Part shown: positions 46,736 to 59,645 of the stretch, in pieces
Layout: the number at the start of each line of letters is the position of its first letter
Position numbering within the stretch: the stretch's first letter is position 1
NCBI RefSeq assembly: GCF_051014445.1
Contig: NC_135143.1
Coordinates: 6,572,001-6,636,000 of the forward strand
Direction of reading: 5' to 3'
DNA from: Colletes latitarsis
Taxonomy: Eukaryota; Arthropoda; Insecta; Hymenoptera; Colletidae
DNA length: 64,000 bases
The notes under the pieces: generated by a model
Told to the model about the DNA's origin: nothing
The model's database searches: none
What the model saw: only the letters and a program-made list of their open reading frames with translations
Position numbers and translations under genes: made by a program

Positions 46736-48038
46736 AAGATGCTGAAGGGGTCAAGGAACGAAAGACCTCCATCCAAGATGATTCGTAGTCTGTTGCTTCA
46801 ATTAACAATTCAAAGAAATGATTTGTACAGCTATTTAAAGATCCCAATTATGTCAAATGTGATTCATAATAAGATTATACCTTGTCAGCAATTTGAAAAT
46901 AAATATCTATTTATACATTTTCATACGATGATTTTAACAATGGTTTACGCATGAATGGTATAATTTTATCATCATTGATTATTAAGCTCTATCTATTAAC
47001 TTTATAGATAGATTGTAATAAGCAGACTTGGGAAAATTTTATTTGAAATGAAAAGAAATAACTATTTGAAGTAATCATTTCTGTCTTTTATTTCTCGTAA
47101 TGTTATTTGAAATAGTAGTTACTTCAAATAATAAAGTTATTATAATTTTAATTTCATCCTATTATTTGAAATAAGAGATATTTTTAAATACTAAAACTAA
47201 TTCTTTATTTTTTATTTCAAACACCAATGAAAATGTACAAATTGTACCTTTTACTCAGAGTTGGTCATAATTACTTGAAATTACAATTGATTAAAATTAT
47301 AATTTCAAATTACAATTGTAAATTACATGTTGTAAATCCTATAATTATCACAATAATTATCAAATGTACTTGCTCTTGAATGCAATTATGAAATACATTT
47401 GTAACTATAATTTTCAATCGATTATTTTACGTTTTATTATATTAAATTACATTTTATCCAATAACCATTTCCTTATAAAGATGTGAAATATATAAATTCA
47501 TAGGCTTTTTATGAAAGTGATCTGATACAATTTAAATAAATATTTTAAACCAGTAATTACAACTGTGTAAACAAATAATTTTACAAATTTTAGGGACAAA
47601 TCCACGCAATAAGTTCGACGAAGATTTGTTAAAAGAGAGGTTTTATTTAGATTACCAAATGAAGGAGAATTTGTTTTATTATTCCTACACGTTCTATTCG
47701 ACAAAAAAGGTCAAAAATGCAAAAAGAACCATGCGTAGCAAATAATTGGTATTTTCACAAAAGACTTTTATAGCTTTTGTCAATGAAATTGCACATGCTT
47801 CATACAACGCGGTATAGAGTGTAGAGGGAGACAAAGCCGACTACCGGACTTCACTTGTGAACTACAATAGTGACAAATAGTAATAGAAGATAAAATGAAC
47901 GGCCACGTCACGTCTAGAAGCAACTTCGCGTGCTCTAATTGGTTGAAATTTTAACAACCCTTTGCGAGCAACTCAATCGTTTACTATACCATATATGGTT
48001 CGTTTGAAAAATTTTATGCTTTTGTCGAGTAGAGTACA
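46736..48038. other. AT-rich stretch with cryptic ATTTGAAAT repetition
   Basis: Between 47030 and 47480 variants of TATTTGAAATAA and AATTACAATTG recur in both orientations, a self-complementary simple-sequence texture also seen near 35170-35290. No gene is seen. The 68-codon minus frame at 47498-47704 is unconvincing. Confidence 0.4.
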
Positions 48039-48430
48039 TATACAGAGTGTACAGTCATTCCAAGGAAAAATTTTAATAGGTGATTCTAGAGGTCAAAATA
48101 AGACGAAAAGTAAGAATACCAATTTGTTGATCGAGGTTTCGTTAAAAAGTTATCAACGTTTAAAGTTCCAACAGTTGCGTACGCGTGATAATGGTTCTCA
48201 CTCACAAAATCGTAAGGCTGTCGATACGAGAGTTTCTCATGGTGAGTGAGAACCACTATCGCTTGCACGCAGCTGTTCGCAGATTGCCGTTCTACAGGGG
48301 GAACTTTAAACGTTAATAACTTTTTAACGAAGACTCGATCAACAAATTGGTATTCTTGATTTTCGTCTTATTTTGGCCTCTGGAATCTCCCATTAAAATT
48401 TTTCCCATTGGTAGTCTAACACCCTGTAGA
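48039..48430. mobile_element. TIR-A element, hairpin-core variant
   Basis: Ends TATACAGAGTGTACAGTC and CTAACACCCTGTAG, both slightly decayed. The core GGTTCTCACTCA / TGAGTGAGAACC inverted repeat and GCAGATTGCCGTTCTACAG match the copies at 13151 and 25107. Confidence 0.85.
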
Positions 48431-49822
48431 AGGTAATGCAAAATGAAACCTTAATTGCCGGGTCAAAATGAATTTTACGACGAATCTTTTATACAAATTT
48501 CCTTAATCGCTATGCCAAAAGTGGTTGTATGCATTTGTTGAAAATTTACTCAGTTGTACAATTAGTTAAAAAGAAATAATTGGAAATTATATTGCATTAC
48601 TAAAATTTGATATAGGTTAGAAAAATGGCGTCAAAGTCTGCCATAGGCAGTTCTGAAAATGGGCATAAATAAAACACTTCTGTATTTATTTTTTTGGATA
48701 CAAATTGTGTATTTCTATTTGAAATATATTTTTTAAGACATTTCACCAATTTTAACTTTCGCGACGAATATAATTCTGTTCGAAAACAACTGCCGCAGCT
48801 TTGTCGTCAGCGATTCGTCACGAAGGGTCATTCGAAAAACTCGCGTTGCTGGGATTGAAAGAAGACTCTCGGTCTCGAACCCTCTCGTAACGTTTCAACG
48901 GAAGAAAAATATTCGTCTAGGGTGAAATAAAAAAACAAGAGGCACAGTTTCCTCCGCTAAGAGCGAGCAAGGGGCGTTAAAAAAATCGGTGAAATTTTTC
49001 GAGCGTACCTTCCCGCCGGTTTCGACGTCCTAAAACACGCGGCTCGAGCGAAATAATGAAAATATTGACTCTCGTGGCAGCTTCGATGCATTATCCGTAC
49101 GTTTCCCTGTCTTGACACGAGTCGCAACGTAGTGTTTCGAGTAGTGGCGCTGCTTTTAACGCCCAGTTTTTGGGGCGCATCCTAAGCAAACAGACTTTCC
49201 GCCGATGTCGCGTTCCCTCTAACCATTCTTTTTTTCATTCTTCGTCCTTTTTTCCTGCGGAGAAAGAATGAATCTCCTACGCCCACTGTCCCACGACCGT
49301 GTAACAACACGCGCGACGAAGGGGCTGACACGTTTTTCAGTCTGGTGGCCATCGACAAATATTCTTATAACTCTTCACGCGGTTAGGACGTGCGCAAACA
49401 AGCCGCGAACGAGGAAAAGAAGTCAAAACGACGGAGGATCGACCATCCGACGTGACAAACGCGGTTGCCAGAGGAATTCTTACGCCACTCGAGGCAGCTT
49501 TGGTTGATCATGCGAGAAAAATCCTACGATTCGAAAGTCTGTAAGACTTTACGTAACTTAAAAATAATTGTGCGGTTGTTTGGAATGTTTAAAGCAATAT
49601 TATCCAATTTGATCTTTTATACGAGGAAGTATTGTGTGGAGGAAGGGGATGTTAGCACGTTACCAACGAGCTGAAACAGCACAGAGGAACGGGGAATTGT
49701 CCGATTGCATCACCAATCTGAATGACTGTTTTATTTTAATGGAATCTGTCTTCGAATGGAAACAAAAATTTGAACTTTGTATTTTGTCTTCCTCAAGCGA
49801 TTCATAAAATTGTTTCTAAATT
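48431..49822. other. AT-rich then CpG-rich block (48.8-49.7 kb)
   Basis: The frames at 49268-49507 and 49465-49674 have no domain. The block is rich in CpG but otherwise unremarkable. Confidence 0.35.
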
Positions 49823-50095
49823 CTAAATTTATAAATACGTGTATTTTAATAATGAATTTTCACAATATATTTGTAACTTCCAACCACTCAACCTAAATAT
49901 TTCGTATTAAAAAGAAATACTATAATTTTGAGGGTAAATTGTAAATTTATAAATATATGTATTTTAATAATGAATGTTCACAAATATATTTGTAACCTCC
50001 ATACAGCCAACCTGAATACTTTGTATTATAAGAAAATGCTTTAATTTCGTATAGAAATCGTAATTTTATAAATATGTGTATTTTAATATAAAGAT
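49823..50095. repeat. Tandem repeat, about 118-bp unit, 2.3 copies
   Basis: AAATTTATAAATACGTGTAT at 49825, AAATTTATAAATATATGTAT at 49943 and AATTTTATAAATATGTGTAT at about 50062 begin successive units that share ATATATTTGTAACYTCCA and TTTYGTATTA. Confidence 0.78.
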
Positions 50096-52686
50096 TTAAA
50101 GCTGCCAAAGTTTATTTTCTGACGTCCAAGAACCGCTAACGAGAATTCTCGTTTTCATAAGACTGTCGATGACCGGAAACATGACTTCCCTATTCATTTC
50201 TTTGTTATTTTCTAGATAAATAGCTGTAGCACATCATCAATAAAAAAAGTTTCCCTTAAGTATATACCTACTAATTTCAAAGAATAATCTCGTCTTCGTT
50301 GCACTCTTTTTAAAATAATTGTATAATAATTGAAGAATTCAGAATTTTCGATCTGTGATCGAATCGTTTCCTCTCTCGGCTATCTCAGGAGTTTTTGCAA
50401 GTAAACTTTTAGAGGAAAAGCAAAGAGGACTTTGTTCGGCGTGTCCTGCACAGAGGTAGCCACGGAAGCATTTGTCAAGCGCGAAACGGGCACGAATCGG
50501 CTTGGTCTCTTTCAATCTGTAATATTCCCCTCACGTTGGCCAATATCGAGCAGCAGTCACTCGCGAAAATAGAAACTCGGAAGACAAGGATGTACAAAGA
50601 TATATCGCGGCTTAAACTTTGAAAACGAAGCGTGAAGTTGCTCCTGCGGAAATATCGCTGGTCACGGGTAAAAATAGACAGACGGGACGAAACAAAATTC
50701 CGCATCTGGATAACGATCGTTGCGCCCTCGCCATTCAAGTTTTTCTCCAGCACGCATAGCCACGTATAAGTGGAAACCGTAGCAAGACGAATAATTAGTC
50801 GGCCGTGTGAATTTTACGATCATTAAAACTAAATCGAAACTCCACTATTCTCGGCGATCCTTCAATAAAAAGTTATTTTTGATTTTATTATATTTTACAT
50901 TATAAATGTACGGTATCCTTGAAATGTTCTTTCTCGACAAAATTATACACAGTACAATAGAAATTGTAGTATAATATGAAATACTGATCATTTAGGAGAA
51001 TATGATAGTTCTGGAGTGAATTTTCTCTGAGGTTTGCTCGCTTATACGCTCTTTCTACACTGTTACAAAATTTGTGAGGTATAAAAAAATACATAATATG
51101 GTAAGGATGGTTTTTTTTACAGGGAGATATAAAAAGGAAATATAAAGATCAATTTTACGTACGTTCGTCATCGATATAATAGTTTGGTTATAAACCAAAC
51201 GTTGAAATTTTCGATCCGTTGCATTTCTCACGCGTCGTATTATCTCAATATTTATTATTTTCTAAAAGAACAAAAAGAACTAAAAGAACGTAACCTATAC
51301 ATATAAGAATTATTTAAAATATTAAATGAAATATATTTTTAATTTTGTTTTTTATTAAAGAAGCTTCTTAAAGGTACTTAGGACAATCATGAACTCAAAT
51401 ATAGTCAGTGAAGTACCTATAAATGTAACTAATATTCAAGGCAATTTTTCTGAAAATTGATTAACTGGACGAGAAACATTTATTTGTCATGTTTTATTTT
51501 CGCACGAAATTATAACTGCTACTATTTTCATTGCAACTGGTACAAACTCGACGAATGTATTAAATTTTCCTCTTGTTTACCTGCAGCTTCCCGTCGGTGA
51601 AGAATAACGCATTTAAATGTAAGAATAACTTCGCATTATCTACACGCAGTTTCACGATCTTGCTCTCACAAAATACGTTCGCGTGGAATATAAAATCCGC
51701 ACGGAGTCATGCATTTCTCTTCCTTTAATTTCGCGTTTCGCGTTTCTCTTCCTCTGTCTTTCACTCTCTCGAACAAAAGATGGAAACAGGCGTAATAAAT
51801 GGCAAGAATAAATGTTAAGGGAAGTAATACGTGAGAATATACGTTATTATCTGAATATTAAAACAAAATAATCGCAAATTTTTTCTGCAATGGTTTGTCT
51901 TGAAGCATCCGTCAACTTTATTTCTCAGTTTTCTTCATCTACAAAATATTCTGTTCTCGTAATTATAATTTAATATATTAGCATATTACAATATTTAATA
52001 AATCATAATAAAAACATCAATCGATGTGAGTTGACAAGATCGTAAATAACGTTACATTGTTGAATATTCTCGCAGGAAACGTGTTTGAAAAATAATGCAG
52101 TAATAATAATAAAAGGAACATATCTGAAACTCTATACTAAAACAAAAGAGATTGCAACTAGCTACAAATATTTGTATTGTAATATTTTCTGTATTTCCTT
52201 TCTTTGCAATTGTTTTTTGCATTAGAGAAAAATAAAAGAGGGACAAGTTGCAGTATATTTTACTGACAACAGTATAGCGTATCTCACTTTTTTACATTTG
52301 GAATATTCTTCGAGAACTTTTCAACAAAAGAATCGAAAATTATTCGAAGACCTCTGATTTACAAATTTGTGTTAATTGGATTTGGAATTGGAACTCAACT
52401 CGCCTTTACTTTATATTAATTATACACTGTAATATATCTTGCATTCTGAATATACTTGTTACGCAATCGTATTTCATTCGATATAATAAAACAATGTTAC
52501 TATTGTTTTCGTTATCGACTATTCTATAGAACGAAATGAATAAAATGATCGGACTTCGATTGTAACAGTCAGCATTGTGCAGTCAGCGACTGTATAAATG
52601 CATCTGGGTTAAGTATTTTCCGATGAGAATTAAATCTTGAATTGACCTTGATTCGAAGGTTATATGCGTGCTACATTATTCATAGA
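50096..52686. other. Mixed non-coding stretch
   Basis: CpG-richer at 50340-50830, with a 92-codon minus frame (50475-50753) that lacks motifs, otherwise AT-rich. A small palindrome GTTTGGTT-ATA-AACCAAAC lies near 51182. Nothing else is recognised. Confidence 0.35.
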
Positions 52687-52728
52687 ATGTCGTCAAATCG
52701 ATCTCGAGAAAAGAAATATAGAAGAAAT
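52687..52728 (+). CDS. Possible 14-codon first exon with consensus donor
   Basis: ATG at 52687 opens MSSNRSREKKYRRN, and the frame meets a perfect GTAAGT donor directly after codon 14 (52729). The short product is strongly basic, like many protein N-termini. No acceptor, second exon or promoter was identified, so a chance match is quite possible. Confidence 0.12.
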
Positions 52729-52734
52729 GTAAGT

Positions 52735-55700
52735 CATATATTTAAAACTGTTACGGTATACAATTTTAATATTTGTTACGAAATTGTAAATCACAAGAGT
52801 GATACAAAACACTGGCAACCAATAAATCCAGGCTATTTTTCGTTAGTAACTTATCCTTTTATATTACTTACATATTATATAACAAAGTTGGTATAAAGAC
52901 AGTGAGTGTAATTAATAATTAGACAGACACGATTCTGAAGAAACAAAGTAAATGATTCCTGAAGAAAATAATAAAATTTATTTGTAGAAAGCACGCAGAA
53001 GAATGTATATGTATATCTGATTTTTTAAATCTTAAAATGTATTAAATTTTTAATTAAATCTGTGATATTAATAAATTCATCTTGAGGGATTTTAATGTCA
53101 TTAAACAAAAAGTACTACTGGTTTTTAATATTAAACATAAATAAAATGTCTAGTATTAAATAAAGATATTTTCAATAAACTTAATAAATGATCATTAGAA
53201 ATGTATATATTTTTAATGCAACTTAGAATTTGAGTACTATTTTTTATATTGCCAGTCGGGGCCGATATAAGTGTTAAAAACCGTTATTTTAACTGTATTT
53301 GCAGAACGAGCCAAACATTTTGAAATGTTTTCGGGTATATTGTATTTTTGGACCATCTATCGAGGATGTATTTTATGCATATGTTCAAAATAATTTATAA
53401 GCTCTATCCGATAAGATTATTTTCATGCACAGTTGGAAAAACTTTTATTAGAATAATAAATATTGAATAAAACCAGTTATTCATAACGTTTATTCGATTG
53501 AACAGCCGAATGTTTATTTGTTCATTGTGAATTATTTAATTTTATAATTTAAATATTAATTTTTATTTTACGTATAACAATTAAACGTTAATCTTTAATT
53601 CGTTGTTCAAAATTCTCGTTTAAATAATTGATTTCTTGATGCCTCCTAAAGAATGACTTTTGTATATCAAAAAACGTAGATGCAAATTTAACAAAAAATA
53701 TATCATATCACGTTTTAGCTTTTAAACTAAAGGAGAAAATATTATTCAAAGATAATTGGAAATATTATTCGACAACAAAGATATCAGCTTTTATCGCAGG
53801 ATTATATAAATATAAATTGAATTTATTAACAAGTGATATAAGACGAATTCATTAGGTATGTATTTTATTCGACCATTATTTCTCTCTTCGTTCTGAAAAT
53901 ATAAGTTTCCACAGCCTCTGGAATAAAGTTAACCGAAACATCTGTTGTTAAGACAAAGCCAGACGATGTAAATGGTAAAACACCTAAATGAATAATTTCC
54001 GTATTCATAAATACGACGCTGCATTCTCCGGTAATTTCTCTCACGTATTTTCATTTTCACTCGAATTACGTTGAAGTCGCGAAATTCGTATTTCGCAAAC
54101 TCAGGTTGCGTGATACGCATCTCTAATAATTGGGACTTGCACAGCTTGCAAACGGTTAGATGCGTACCGAAGTGGCTTGGCGCGGAACATAGTGGTACGC
54201 AGTCTACATTACAAATTGGATATTATACAATTACTTAGTGATTAAATTAGGCGTCGCTAGGTCTATAACATCTACATACCTCAGTCTACGCCGATGAATG
54301 GCAAGCAACGGATCCCTATACCCGTGCTCGTAGACCTCTGCGCTCAGGCAACCAGCTTTGTCAAATACATTCAACGACCGAGAATCCTAATTGATAAAAC
54401 GGAATCAGAATACCAGTGTTTGAATGTGATTGATGTTTCCTCGTTTCTCCAATTCTCAACCGTCTAGTATTAAAGCATTTCGTACACTTAAAATGACACG
54501 ATTGAATAGTAGAATCGAAACGATCATTAATTACTATAACAGTGGTTCGAGTCAAGAAACTAAACAATTGAGATTTTCCTTCAGTATTATCTCTTAACAT
54601 TTATTATTACGAATTTCTGTCAAGATATATTCATTGTTACCTATGCAATAGAAAAAACGAAAAGATGGTTACTTACTTTTGAAATATTTTTATTTTTTAA
54701 ATCAATAAAATCGTACGTAAAAATAAATATTATTTTTCAATTCTGTCACTGACTGTTCACTGGGATGGTCCTTATTTTTCGACTTTCGATTACTTTTTGG
54801 CGCACTAATTCTCGTGAAAAAAGAAAAATAACCTTTTCCTTAGCACGATGTAAAGAAACGTAATTTTTTGACACGCGATCGTATGTGTCTCCTTGTCCTT
54901 TCAATTGAAAATAATCGAATAGCAAAACGTAGCACACCTACATTCGGTTTTAGTTTCCATACATAAGGAAAAGCCACGAATTATGACTCACTCCCTATGT
55001 TATATGCGATGTTTAATAATAAATTGAACGACAGTATTGGAGATCACACGTAATGTTATTATTTTATACTGAAGGAATTATAATTTCACCAAAAAATATC
55101 GGTTAATAAATTTCGAATAAGACGATACAAGTAATTTCAAAATTTCAATTCAAATGCGGTACGTGTTCTCGTTGTAATTCTGTTTCTTCATCAAATGTCA
55201 CAATCTATGGGGGTGGGTCGAAGAAAAACTAAAAACAAAAAGTTTTAACCCCTGTAGCTAACCACCCTACTGTTCACTCAAGGTAACTGTTTTTAATTTT
55301 TAAATCAATAGAGTCGTATATAAAAATAAACATTATTCTTCCAATTTATCACCGACTGTTTCTTTTTTGTTACATACTGTGTACATCATCGCGTATCTTC
55401 GCGCGAAGCTTTATGGCATTTCATCGCGCGGGTCATCTATGATTCGTCGCAGGCGTATTTTCGCGTATTCCGAAATTTATAGAGCCGAATTTCACTGTAT
55501 CTTTTGTGCCTCGCGAAATATTTCAAGCGTTTCAAAAATCGACGGGGCTCCTCCGTTCAAAGGACTCTTGTTCCCCGTGGTTTTATTTATTCAGTCATTG
55601 AGACCATTGCAACCGTGCCAGCTGGGTGGCCGATTTCCACCGTCCATCGTCATCTTCATCCTTTTCGGTCGGCGTGCCGGTGACGCTGTTTACGCGTGCG

Positions 55701-57136
55701 TTTTACCATCCGAAAATAGTTGCACTCGCGATACACACGATATTTCTGTAGACGGCCATTTCTACAGTTGGAAATCCTCAGACATGTTGGCATTTCCGTT
55801 CGAACCGCGTCAGGGTGGTCCGTCAAGTCGAAATTATCAGAATTGACAAATCCGTGCTAGCCGGATGATTCACGATTTACCAACGTCGCGTGTCTTCGAT
55901 AAGAATTAAACAACACAAATCAATAGTCTTTCTTGCATAGTTTATTATTTTATAAAAATTTCTCGCGTCTTTCTCAAGATAAACGAATTCGTATTTTGCA
56001 TATTATTTAATACCGCAAACAGAATAAACGCTTTCGATTTTTGTCAGCTTCCAAGAATCTTCTAAAAATTGACGAATCTTCTATTTATACTCATTCTATT
56101 CATTCTCGTCAACACACATCAACTCATAATTTCTTCGAAATCTGATCTCTCTTACCCTCGTTCACACGCCCGTAGATCAACGATATCTTCAAGAAAAATT
56201 TTCCCAAACGTTTCCAAACAATTCGATTTGAAACTTACACTGTAAACAAATCGAAGCATCGTTTGGATGGCGACAAACGCGATTACGCGTCGTAGAAAGG
56301 AAACGTTTACGAAGAAATGGACGTGTCACGACACGTTGTTCGAGAAGCAGCGTTTTCGCGCGAGTTTCGGAAGCCACCTCGACCATTTTGTTATTTATGG
56401 TTGCATTACCGAAAATGGCGCAGGGACAGCAGACGCGTAAGAGGTACCGCGTGTATGGGTAAAGTATGTATAAAGCGGTGAAGACCATTTTTACGGTGGC
56501 AAGCTGAGCTTAATCCGCGTCCACGATCGATTCCATTCCTCCGGTTGGTCCGTTCGCGTGTGTTTTTTTCCAACGCGTAACGCGTGCACGGCGAAACTTG
56601 GTTGCGGCGAGAGGCCCGAGGGGGGTATTTCAGACATTGTTCGGCCGAGAATTTATTTTTACGGCAGAAGAAACTCGTTCGCGTAACGAGACTTTACGGT
56701 GAACCTTTAAAATTTATACGAATGAGCGTGGAATGAAGTAATGCGGAAGCTGCGAGAAGAAAGCTCCGAGTAAGGAGTATGCTAGCCATTACAATAGGAT
56801 GATTTTCTACTTTTGCGAACAATGCTTTCGTCACGACTTAGTTTCCATCTGATATTTTCAAAAGAGAATCACCAGACTCAATAGAAACTTAGTAAAGTCG
56901 ATTCGAGTGAGTACTTGTTGCGAAAGGATAACAAATGTGCTGGTAATTCTGACTGTGGTCTAACGAGAAGAATTTCAGATCTGATCCTCACTGATTAATA
57001 ATCATTTTTTGCAAGCAATCATAACCGGAGTGATAGCCGTAGATGGCTGGTTAATTACGAAAAAAATAAGTCTACAGTTTGAAAAAATTGCTTTAGTCAA
57101 ATATATTTTTAATAATAAACCACTTAAAAGAAAAAT
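52735..57136. other. AT-rich, then CpG-rich block (55.4-56.8 kb)
   Basis: A roughly 70-bp direct repeat (ATTTTTAAATCAATARARTC to CACYGACTGTT) occurs at about 54690 and 55293. The minus frame at 54361-54600 contains CHFKCTKC, which is too short to call a zinc finger. A 159-codon plus frame (55367-55846) in the CpG-rich block has no domain and is probably fortuitous. Confidence 0.35.
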
Positions 57137-57207
57137 GACTGTGGTGTAATGGCCAGTGTAGGAGATTAGTAATATTTTGTCTCGGGTTCGAATTCTACGA
57201 CGCGTAG
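57137..57207 (+). pseudogene. tRNA-like sequence (degenerate tRNA or SINE head)
   Basis: A box-A-like TGGTGTAATGG (57142-57152) is followed 32 bases later by a box-B-like GGTTCGAATTC (57185-57195), one base from the consensus. This is the internal promoter arrangement of tRNA genes. The T-arm stem pairs poorly and the acceptor stem cannot be closed, so it is not a functional tRNA. A tRNA pseudogene or the head of a tRNA-derived SINE would fit. Confidence 0.35.
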
Positions 57208-57288
57208 AATTTAACAAAATTTTTTCTTGTATAGAATGTATTAGAAAGATTTAATAATTAGTTTCATTATTTCAATATATTAGAGAGA

Positions 57289-57669
57289 TATACAGGGTGT
57301 TCGGCCACCCCCGGGGAAAATTTTAATGGGAGATTCTAGAGGTCAAAATAAGACGAAAATCAAGAATATCAATTTCTTGACTAAGGCTTCGTTAAAAAGT
57401 TATCAACAATTAAATTACAAAATTTCAAATCGTTCTGGAAAAATTATTTTCGGTTGCGAGGGTCAATTACAATCATTTTTGGTGAATGGACATACCTCCG
57501 AAATCCTGCTCATTTTCAAGAAAAAAATTCAGTACGGGTGGAACTTTAAACGTTAATAACTTTTTAACGAAGTCTTCATCAACAAATTAATATTCTTGAT
57601 TTTCGTCTTATTTTGGCCTCTACAATGTCCTATTAAAATTTTTCCCAGGGGTGGCCGAACACCCTGTAT
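57289..57669. mobile_element. TIR-A element, short copy with inverted core
   Basis: Ends TATACAGGGTGTTCGGCCAC and GTGGCCGAACACCCTGTAT. One inverted unit (AAGAAAAAAATTCAGTAC near 57520). Size and structure match the copy at 36977. Confidence 0.9.
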
Positions 57670-59100
57670 TTAAAAGCACCAAATTATTTCAAAGAATAAA
57701 ACTATTAACTAATCCGAGAAATTTAATTAAAACCACAGAAGAAAGGGAATCCTTAAAATCCGGAGTGCACTTTTCGAGTAGTTAACACAGTGTGCGTAAG
57801 GATCGAGAGTTGCAAACATCTCTGGAAAGAAGCCCGACAACGATTGACAAGGGCACAAAGCTCGAAGGTATACGAACGTTGCCTTAATTAAAAGAATCTT
57901 CATTTACGCAAGTCCGAATGTCAATCACCGTGTTTAATTACTCGCCACTTTCTTTTTCATTTAAACTTTCCATTGGAAATTCGAGAAACTTATGCGCCGT
58001 TCTCATTAACATTTATCAACGTCGTTCCCGGAGGTGAGTATGTAATTGTAAATGATTACGAAATGATTAAGTTTGTTTCGCTTACGATATGCTGATGAGA
58101 ATTTTTCTTTGATTACGTTGGGAGGGAAAGTCGAAATAAGCACAAGACCCAGATATGTACGGTCACGATACCTATCACGATGTAAAATAACCTAATTCGT
58201 TCCTAATCGCGACTCACCGGCCCTTGTAATTTATGTTTTTTTGCTTATTTTTTTATTTTCATAAAGAAACATTACGTTCCTTTGTGTATGCGGCAACTTC
58301 ATAATTTAAAGTTTCTTCGCGAGGTGCACGAAAAGCAAAAAGTTTTATTATGTACTTTCAGCGTCGAGTCTGTATGGAGGCCTGTTACAGATTTTCCGAA
58401 TAAAAGTGACTTCGTAAAAGTACTCTAAATATACAGTGTGGGGCGCAGTTCGCGGTACGCGATTCCTTGCAGAACTGTTGAAAGTAAAAATGACATTTTT
58501 TTACAGGAGGGCGCATTTTTGTGAAAATCGAGTTTGAAAGTTCGCGTACCTTGCATACACTCGACTATTTCTTCACTGAAACCACTTCTCAGAGACCATT
58601 ACATTTAATTTTCTGTGTAAATATTAACCGTGGTATAATAAACTTTCCATTTACCTTATTGTTATGCTTAGTCCTCGGTCGCTGCACGACTATAAAACCT
58701 TAACGTTAAGTATAATCCAAAAAAGCACGCATTTTTAGCAAATTGCACAATAGCAGAATTGCAAATTATTTGACAATCAAGGTAATAGTTAAATAAAGAA
58801 CTAGAACCTCGTTTTATTATTTAGGATTTATTTATACGTTTATTGAGAATGGAGAAGTTTAGGGACACATAAGCTATGATTCTTCAAACATGATTTTCGA
58901 TTTCATGTAAATACACGTCGATATGAATTTTTTATTTACTTTTATTTTTCAATTGCACAGTTGTACATTATAATGTTGATTCAGTAAAAACGAAAAAAAA
59001 CTTGTTTTTTTACGAATCGAGTCGTTGTTTTCGAAACTGGTATAAGTCTATTTTTTCATACATTGAGATATTTAAGGTTTTATGTTTGAACAAATTAAAA
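57670..59100. other. Non-coding, mixed composition
   Basis: A sequence TATACAGTGTGGGGCGCAGT at about 58431 resembles a mariner-type left terminus, but no partner end was found. The 60-codon frame at 58521-58703 is not supported. The rest is AT-rich. Confidence 0.3.
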
Positions 59101-59645
59101 ACAAAACTTGTCAACTGACAAGTCATCCGACTTTTCGTTTTGGAGATATCGTAATTCATATGAACAGATAATTTTTTTTTGTTTACTATTTACACGCGCG
59201 GTCATTAACCTCGCGCCAATGTCAACAATGAAAAGTAAACAAACGCTTGAATCCCTTGTATCTCCGGAACTAATTACGCTATCGATTTGATGAACATATC
59301 AACTATTATTATTTATGCTGTCTTCTATGTTTATTTTGAAATTTTCTTTAACTTTATGCATCCAAAGAAGTTTTAGCAATTCCTATTAATTATACGACTG
59401 GTGTGTGATGAAACTGGATTACAAATTGTTTATTTAATTGAGAATGAATTTAAATTTGAGTTCAGGATGTTTGCGTAATTACTAGCCAGCATTTTTTCGT
59501 AAATAATAGTGTTTTCTGAAATTAACTATGGCATCGATTTGAAACAAAATTCGTTTTCAAGGTCGTTTTATCGTCTATCCGATGAAAATTAAAAAATTCT
59601 GACGTAGTTTGTAAATTTTCTGTATGAATTTAAAGTACTAAGTAT
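59101..59645 (+). repeat. Repeat D, third copy
   Basis: Follows 29140-29860 block by block: TTCGTTTTGGAGATATCGTA, AAACAAACGCTT, TATCTCCGGAACTAAT, TTCTATGTTTATTTTGAAAT, GTGATGAAACTGGATTA and GTAAATTTTCTGTATGAATT. It begins with an 18-bp palindrome ACTTGTCA-AC-TGACAAGT (59106-59123) that has the same layout as the one at 28430. Confidence 0.65.

Noticed and set aside
54361..54600. Minus-strand frame with CHFKCTKC, suggestive of a zinc finger
   Set aside because: A single CxxxCxxC cluster with no matching His spacing. Too short and isolated to call.
55367..55846. 159-codon plus-strand frame in a CpG-rich block
   Set aside because: No domain, no signal peptide and no splice or promoter signals. 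GC-rich DNA has fewer stops, so such a frame is expected.
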